In this document: one piece after another, positions 6,565 to 10,803 of the stretch
How positions within the stretch are numbered: the first letter of the stretch is position 1
Layout: every line of letters begins with the position of its first letter
NCBI GenBank assembly: GCA_039924425.1
Contig: JBDTAX010000154.1
Coordinates: 1 to 10,803 of the forward strand
Source of the DNA: GCA-003244245 sp039924425
Lineage (GTDB): Bacteria > Actinomycetota > Actinomycetes > Mycobacteriales > Pseudonocardiaceae
Direction: 5' to 3'
DNA: 10,803 nt
Program-made: the position numbers and the translations under genes
The notes under the pieces: model-generated
Databases searched by the model: none
What the model saw: the letters and a program-made list of their open reading frames with translations, nothing else
What the model was told of the DNA's origin: nothing

Positions 6565-8117
6565 CCCGCATCCTCGGTGATCAGATCACTGGCCTTCTCC
6601 CCGATCATCACAATGGTGATGTTCGGGTTGACCGCTGGCAGGAAAGGCATGACGGAGGCGTCGGCGACCCGCAGACCGGTCACGCCCTTGACTCGCAACC
6701 GAGGGTCAAGCACGGCCGTTGGGTCGGCCGCGGCACCCATTCTGGCCGTGCCCGCGAGGTGGTAGACGGTGTTGTGCGTCTTGCGGAGGTAGTCGATGAG
6801 CTCGTCGTCGGTGACCGCGTCCGGACCCGGTGCCAGTTCGCGTTCGATCCAGCCCCGCAACGCCGGCTGCGCCGCGATCCGGCGGGCCAGCCTGATCCCG
6901 GCGAGCAGCACGGCGATGTCGTGGCCGTGCGGGTCGGTGAGGTAGCGGGGGTCGACCTTCGCCCGGTCCCGGAAGTCCCGGGACCGCAGCCGGACGGTGC
7001 CCCGCGACCGGCCTCGAGTGACATTGGGCGTCAGGCAGAACCCATTGGACGTGGTCGGGTAACCCCAGCGCACGGTGTTCACATCGAAGGGCACACAGCC
7101 GTAGTGCAGCATCAGATCCGGGCGGTCCAGACCGGCATCGGTGCGGGTGAACAGGCCGATCTCCCACCACTGCGTCGAGCGGGTCACCATCGGCCGGGAC
7201 GCTTCCCACATCACCAGGCCCTCGACGTGGTCGTCCAGATTGGACCCGACGCCGGGGCTGTCCACCAGCACGTCGACGCCGACCTCCCTTAAATGCCCAG
7301 CCGGGCCGATGCCGGAGCGCATGAGCAGCGTGGGCGTGTCGATCGCTCCGGCGGACAGCACCACCTCACACCGGGCACGCACAGTGCGGTATTTCATGGT
7401 GTTGGAGTCCCAATACTGCACTCCGGTCGCCTTCTTGGCTGCCTTGAAGAGCACCCGCGTGGCCCAGGCCTCGGTGCGCACGACCAGGTTGCGCCGCCGA
7501 CCCATGATCGGGTGCAGATACCCGCGGGAGGACGACACACGAGTGTTGTCCGCCTCGGCGTTGAGCTGGAAGAAACCCGCGCCCTCGGTGATCGTCACGC
7601 CCTCGTTGAAACGCACCGTGGGCAGGCCCACCGCGGCCGCCGCCGCCAGCACCGCGACACCACACGGGTCCCGCGGCGGGATCTGCCGCAGCGTCACCGG
7701 GCCGGCGCGACCGTGGTGGCCGCCCGGGCCGTCGTTGCTCTCCAACCGCGCGATGAGCGGCCAGCACTCGTCGGCGCTCCAGCCGGTGCATCCCCGCGCC
7801 GCCCACTCGTCGAGGTCTTCGCGGGGGGTCCAGAACGCGATGGCGGAGTTGTGCGACGAGCAGCCACCAAGCACCTTGCCCCGCGCGTGGCGCACGAAAC
7901 TGTTGCCGGCCGTTTGCGGTTCGACCGGATAGTCCCAGTCACAGCCCGAACCGAGCAGCCGCGGCCACCGCTCCAGCCGCAGGATCTCCGAGTCACCGAG
8001 ATCGGAGCGCCCAGCCTCCAGCAAGCACACCGTGACCGCAGGGTCTTCCGACAACCGAGCCGCAACCACACACCCCGCCGACCCCCCACCCACCACCACG
8101 TAGTCGTACTCATCCAT
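6549..8117 (-). CDS. GMC-family FAD oxidoreductase (choline-dehydrogenase-like)
   Basis: A flavoprotein of 522 residues that oxidises an alcohol group on an unknown substrate. The N-terminus DYVVVGGGSAGCVVAARL (residues 5-22) is the FAD-binding Rossmann motif, with the ribose-contacting Glu34 of LLEAG. GMC signature 1 is around 79-95 (RGKVLGGCSSHNSAIAF). Signature 2 is SAGAIDTPTLLMRSGIGP (255-272). The catalytic pair near the C-terminus is His453 (YHLAGTARMG) with Asn497 or Asn499 (PAVNPNIT). The start at 8117 is preferred because GAGGA lies eight bases upstream and the Rossmann strand follows at once; an in-frame ATG at 8219 would add 34 Arg-rich residues with no known role. No signal peptide is seen. 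The gene converges on the exonuclease with a 16-base overlap and is divergent from the RloAB module. Substrate calls for this family are unreliable without experiment. Confidence 0.92.
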   Translation of the reverse strand: MDEYDYVVVGGGSAGCVVAARLSEDPAVTVCLLEAGRSDLGDSEILRLERWPRLLGSGCDWDYPVEPQTAGNSFVRHARGKVLGGCSSHNSAIAFWTPREDLDEWAARGCTGWSADECWPLIARLESNDGPGGHHGRAGPVTLRQIPPRDPCGVAVLAAAAAVGLPTVRFNEGVTITEGAGFFQLNAEADNTRVSSSRGYLHPIMGRRRNLVVRTEAWATRVLFKAAKKATGVQYWDSNTMKYRTVRARCEVVLSAGAIDTPTLLMRSGIGPAGHLREVGVDVLVDSPGVGSNLDDHVEGLVMWEASRPMVTRSTQWWEIGLFTRTDAGLDRPDLMLHYGCVPFDVNTVRWGYPTTSNGFCLTPNVTRGRSRGTVRLRSRDFRDRAKVDPRYLTDPHGHDIAVLLAGIRLARRIAAQPALRGWIERELAPGPDAVTDDELIDYLRKTHNTVYHLAGTARMGAAADPTAVLDPRLRVKGVTGLRVADASVMPFLPAVNPNITIVMIGEKASDLITEDAGQRRA

Positions 8118-8223
8118 CCCGCCATCCTCGTGTGGGTCACCGCGATTCGGCTCCGAATGGCGCCGACACGGTGCCGTCACCCGTGACCGTCGGCCGCCAG
8201 CGCTGAGCCGTTGACTCACGTCT

Positions 8224-8239
8224 CAGGTGTCGACACCTG
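8224..8239. promoter_or_regulatory. Perfect 16-bp palindrome, putative operator
   Basis: CAGGTGTCGACACCTG equals its own reverse complement. It lies in the 191-bp gap between the divergent GMC and RloA starts and covers the TCGACA box of the promoter described at 8230-8257, so a dimeric repressor bound here would exclude RNA polymerase. The other possible beneficiary is the GMC gene, whose start is 107 bases away on the other strand. No regulator gene is in the window. Confidence 0.5.
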
Positions 8240-8257
8240 TAGGTTCTCGTACATACT
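8230..8257 (+). promoter_or_regulatory. Putative promoter for rloAB
   Basis: TCGACA at 8230-8235 (5 of 6 to the sigma-70 -35 consensus), a 16-base spacer, then CATACT at 8252-8257 (4 of 6 to TATAAT). Transcription would begin near 8264, leaving a 5' leader of about 45 bases before the GTG start at 8309. The -35 box lies inside the palindrome at 8224-8239. Confidence 0.5.
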
Positions 8258-8308
8258 TGTCGAAATCACGGCTGTGCTGGCCGTCTAGACACCGCGAAGG
8301 GGTGCGCT

Positions 8309-9598
8309 GTGCTGATCCGGTTCGAGGTGTCGAACTTTCGTTCGATACGCGACCCTGTCGAGTTGTCGATGGTCGCGGTCGACCGCGACCGGCCCGAGGC
8401 GCGCCCGATGCCCAATCTGGGTGAGAGCCTGCTACCGGTTGCGGCCATCTACGGTCCCAACGCCTCCGGCAAGACGAATGTCATCGCTGCGCTGACCTGG
8501 CTGCACACAGCCGTCCGGGACTCGCTGCGCTTCTGGGACGACGAGATCCCGATCGAGCCGTTCGCGTTCGCCGACGGCCCGGGCAGGCCATCGGAGTTCA
8601 CTCTCGAGTCCGTCATCTCAGGTGTGCGGTTCGAGTACATTGTCGAACTGGACCAGCAGGCGGTTCGCTATGAGGGTTTGTTTCACTATCCAGAGAAGAA
8701 GCGGCGCCGGATCTTCGAACGCGAAGGCACCGAGTTCACGCTCCAGCGTGGTCTCGGCAACCTCTCCGGTACTCGCGACCTGCTGACGGAGCGAGCACTG
8801 GGCCTGTCCATCGCCCGACGGTTCGGTGAGCCTGTTGTCTCGGATTTCGCTCATGACCTGCTCGCCACTCAGAAGCTCGGACTGCGGCCACCGAACCGAC
8901 GTTCCGGTTTTGTCGGCGGTGATTTTCGAACTCATCGTTGGTTCGAGACACCCTCCGATCACGACCAGTCGACATTGACGAGCACGAGGGACCCGGCCAG
9001 ATCCACCCAAGCGGATCGAACCCAAGCTCTGGCCTTGCTGCGGATGGCCGATCTCGGGATCGACAACGTCGTGTTCGACGAGCAAGAGGTCATTTTCGGA
9101 GCTGGTCCTGATTCCACGCAGACGCGGATGCTCCGCACGATGCGTCTTCTGCACCGAGCCGGCGATGAGCGGGTACCGCTTGACTTCAACGCCGAGTCGG
9201 AGGGAACACGCACGTGGTACCGGCTGATCGGCCCCGTTCTGGCCGCGCTCAAGGCTGGTTCGCTGCTCCTGTTCGACGAGTTGGACGCCAGCCTGCACCC
9301 TACCTTGTCCACGCAGTTGATACGCCTGTTCCACGATCCGGCGACAAACCCCCTTGGCGCACAGTTAATCTTCACTTCGCATGACACGAGCCTGCTCAAT
9401 CATCTCAACCGCGACGAGGTGTGGTTGACCGAGAAGACAGAGGATGGCACGACCCGGCTCGGAGCGCTGGCCGAGTTCGCTGGAGAACGCGTACGGAAGT
9501 CCCAGAACCTGGAAAAAGCTTACTTGCACGGCCGGTTTGGGGCGTTGCCGGACGCGGACCGGACCGACCTACTTCGCGCTCTCGGCCTGATCGGCTGA
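8309..9598 (+). CDS. RloA / AbiLi-like AAA ATPase (anti-phage)
   Basis: An OLD/SMC-like ATPase of 429 residues, the ATPase half of a two-gene abortive-infection module. The N-terminus MLIRFEVSNFRSIRDPVEL is the typical opening strand of AAA_15/AAA_21 defence ATPases. Walker A is GPNASGKT (49-56). An ABC-type signature-like SEGTRTW is at 297-303. Walker B LLLFDELDASLH is at 319-330, followed by the H-loop SHD with His358. The insert between about 100 and 290 is poorly conserved and may sense the trigger. The start is GTG 8309, with AAGGGG at 8297-8302 six bases upstream. The next gene, an RloB homolog, starts four bases after the stop, so the two are one operon. Base composition is lower in GC than the neighbouring metabolic genes, which fits horizontal spread. 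The ATPase class is certain. The defence role rests on the RloB partner. Specific RloA versus AbiLi naming cannot be separated here. Confidence 0.88.
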   Translation: MLIRFEVSNFRSIRDPVELSMVAVDRDRPEARPMPNLGESLLPVAAIYGPNASGKTNVIAALTWLHTAVRDSLRFWDDEIPIEPFAFADGPGRPSEFTLESVISGVRFEYIVELDQQAVRYEGLFHYPEKKRRRIFEREGTEFTLQRGLGNLSGTRDLLTERALGLSIARRFGEPVVSDFAHDLLATQKLGLRPPNRRSGFVGGDFRTHRWFETPSDHDQSTLTSTRDPARSTQADRTQALALLRMADLGIDNVVFDEQEVIFGAGPDSTQTRMLRTMRLLHRAGDERVPLDFNAESEGTRTWYRLIGPVLAALKAGSLLLFDELDASLHPTLSTQLIRLFHDPATNPLGAQLIFTSHDTSLLNHLNRDEVWLTEKTEDGTTRLGALAEFAGERVRKSQNLEKAYLHGRFGALPDADRTDLLRALGLIG

Positions 9599-9602
9599 CA
9601 GG

Positions 9603-10220
9603 ATGACGCCGAGAAGAGCACAAGCGAAAAACCTCAAACGGAAGACCGCCGACAGGCCGGAACGCAAGACCGTTGCCATCTTCTGCGAAGGCAAAGCCTC
9701 CGAACCTGACTACATCGACGGTCTCAAACAGCTCCCGAACGTCCGCAGCAACACCTCCGTCAACATCGAGGTAGACCTACACCAGGGAGTGCCGCAGACC
9801 TTGGTGCAACTGGCGATCGGCCGGAAAGCCGACGACGAGGTCGATGAGTGCTGGTGCGTGTTCGATGTCGAGTGGCCCAAGAATCACCCCAATCTAAAGC
9901 AGGCCATTCAACTGGCTCGTGACCATAACATCCGACTCGCCATCTCGAATCCTTGCTTCGAGCTTTGGCTGATCTTGCATTTCGAAGACCAGACCGCCTT
10001 CCTTGACACCGACGAGGCCGAAAGGAGAAGCCGCAAACTCGACGGGCGTTCCGACAAGCGGATCAACGCCGAGCAATACATGTCGCGCCGCCATGCGGCG
10101 GCACGACGCGCATCGTCGTTGCCCTGTCGTCATGAACGTGACAAGACCCCGTTTCCTCACGACAACCCCTCATCGACGATGAGCGATCTACTCAGGGCGA
10201 TTTCCGCGATGGAGCCTTGA
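9603..10220 (+). CDS. rloB: RloB / AbiLii-like protein (TOPRIM-like effector)
   Basis: A 205-residue partner of the ATPase upstream, expected to be the nuclease or effector of the defence module. The RloB-family signs are a basic N-terminus (RRAQAKNLKRK), the motif IFCEGKASEPDYI (26-38) with the conserved acidic Glu29, an acidic strand WCVFDVEW (84-91) and the SNPCFELWLILHF motif (115-127). These fit a TOPRIM-like metal-dependent fold. The second acidic position of the DxD pair is Glu90 rather than Asp. The start is ATG 9603, four bases after the ATPase stop; CAGG just before it is a weak ribosome site, so translation is probably coupled to rloA. RloA/RloB pairs occur beside type I restriction loci and in Lactococcus AbiL-type abortive infection; no restriction genes are visible here. 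The 3' end lies 19 bases from that of the convergent methyltransferase gene. Confidence 0.85.
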   Translation: MTPRRAQAKNLKRKTADRPERKTVAIFCEGKASEPDYIDGLKQLPNVRSNTSVNIEVDLHQGVPQTLVQLAIGRKADDEVDECWCVFDVEWPKNHPNLKQAIQLARDHNIRLAISNPCFELWLILHFEDQTAFLDTDEAERRSRKLDGRSDKRINAEQYMSRRHAAARRASSLPCRHERDKTPFPHDNPSSTMSDLLRAISAMEP

Positions 10221-10239
10221 GTAAGCACAGACTCGGCCA

Positions 10240-10803
10240 TCAGGCGAACGGCAGCGGCCATTGGTACCAGCCGTCGTCGTTGTCGAACCAGATGAACTGA
10301 GTGGTGGAATTGGCAACGACCCCGAAGCGGTCGGGGTTCGGCTGGCCAAGCTGCTGCCATAGTTGATGGGTAGCCTCCACGGTGTCCCAGAGCCGCCGAG
10401 GGCCGACTTGCATGACCCGCAGCTGTCCATCGACTTCGGGGTAGGCTATAGCCTGGGCATACGAGCCGTCCAAGGCCTCGATGAACACCCCGTGCCGCAC
10501 CGTACGAGTGATCGGGTCGTGGACCTTGGTGCGGCGGAAACCACGGGCACCGCGGAGCTGGAGTTGCAGCAGAAATCGGAAGCTATCGTTGTCAATCAGT
10601 GTCAATGCGGCCAGAGCGGTGCTGGTGCGGGCGGAGCCCCGCATGCTGCGGACAGGGGATGGCTCCGGGGCGCGTAACGGGCTGTCGGCCTGTGGGCGAA
10701 GCCACATGAAGTGGCCGCCGAAGGGCAGGACCGGGCCGATGACCTCGTCGTCGTCCTTGGTGAGCAGGCAGAGCGTCCCACCAGCGAGATCGCCACGGAG
10801 GTT
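10240..10803 (-). CDS. Methyltransferase C-terminal part, RiPP-maturase type (5' end outside window)
   Basis: The frame stays open from the right edge for 188 codons to the TGA at 10240, so this is the C-terminal piece of a longer protein whose start lies outside; the ATG at 10707 is internal. The piece contains FRFLLQLQLRG, a glycine-poor strand region, then QVGPRRLWDTVEATHQLWQQ, the GQPNPDRFGVVAN stretch and the ending GWYQWPLP. This resembles the C-terminal domain of actinobacterial PCMT-like methyltransferases annotated with ATP-grasp peptide maturase (TgmC-like) or FxLD lanthipeptide systems. There the GPRRLWDEVE-x-A-x-x-W-x-x-x-G-x-P core is characteristic. The SAM-binding domain itself is not in view. 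The gene converges on rloB. Substrate is probably a ribosomal peptide, but that is inference from family memory. Confidence 0.55.
   Translation of the reverse strand, partial: NLRGDLAGGTLCLLTKDDDEVIGPVLPFGGHFMWLRPQADSPLRAPEPSPVRSMRGSARTSTALAALTLIDNDSFRFLLQLQLRGARGFRRTKVHDPITRTVRHGVFIEALDGSYAQAIAYPEVDGQLRVMQVGPRRLWDTVEATHQLWQQLGQPNPDRFGVVANSTTQFIWFDNDDGWYQWPLPFA

Noticed and set aside
7293..8186. Long + strand open frame opposite the GMC oxidoreductase
   Set aside because: It is a shadow frame with Arg/His-rich low-complexity product; the minus strand carries both GMC signatures.
8618..9334. 238-residue minus-strand frame inside the RloA gene
   Set aside because: It lies opposite the Walker B and signature region of the ATPase, has no recognisable domain and no ribosome site.
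10221..10239. Terminator between rloB and the methyltransferase gene
   Set aside because: Only a 4-bp GAGT/ACTC stem with no T tract is present.

Overview
The window is chromosomal DNA from a high-GC Gram-positive bacterium, an actinomycete. The evidence is strong G/C bias at third codon positions in most genes, GTG and TTG starts, an actinobacterial pairing of a Xaa-Pro dipeptidase with a stand-alone 5'-3' exonuclease (the Rv2089c/Rv2090 arrangement of Mycobacterium tuberculosis), and a C-terminal domain at the right edge that is typical of actinobacterial peptide-maturase methyltransferases. The genus cannot be named from the sequence.

Layout. (1) Positions 1-2016 hold nickel-hydrogenase maturation genes. 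The N-terminal 275 codons of hypF run leftward out of the window, and hypA-hypB run rightward from a shared 73-bp divergent promoter region. (2) Positions 2017-2484 are a scar. A 49-bp relic of the 3' end of a gene paralogous to the globin-like gene at 3296-4360 is joined directly to a fragment of a serine resolvase on the other strand, followed by sequence I cannot assign. (3) Positions 2485-4360 hold a convergent pair: a TTHB210-like (DUF5602-type) lipoprotein and a protein that I read as two tandem protoglobin-like domains. A perfect 9+9 bp dyad sits across the latter's start codon. (4) Positions 4445-8117 hold an M24 Xaa-Pro dipeptidase, a divergent FenA-type 5'-3' exonuclease, and a GMC flavoprotein oxidoreductase that converges on and overlaps the exonuclease. 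(5) Positions 8220-10220 hold a two-gene RloA/RloB (AbiL-like) anti-phage module: a DNA-repair-type AAA/ABC ATPase and a TOPRIM-like nuclease partner. It is preceded by a recognisable promoter whose -35 box is embedded in a perfect 16-bp palindrome. (6) Positions 10240-10803 hold the C-terminal part of a methyltransferase of the kind found in ATP-grasp or FxLD peptide (RiPP) maturation loci, running in from the right edge.

How the parts relate. HypF makes the cyanide ligands of the [NiFe] site and HypA/HypB load nickel, so a [NiFe]-hydrogenase and hypC/D/E should lie outside the window, probably to the left. The tandem globin and the lipoprotein sit next to hypAB, and the globin-gene relic directly abuts hypB. 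The globin-like gene may therefore belong to the hydrogenase neighbourhood, for example in gas or redox sensing, but that is inference. The RloAB genes and the lipoprotein look less GC-rich than the flanking metabolic genes, which fits horizontal acquisition. I found no rRNA, tRNA, CRISPR array or intact insertion sequence.
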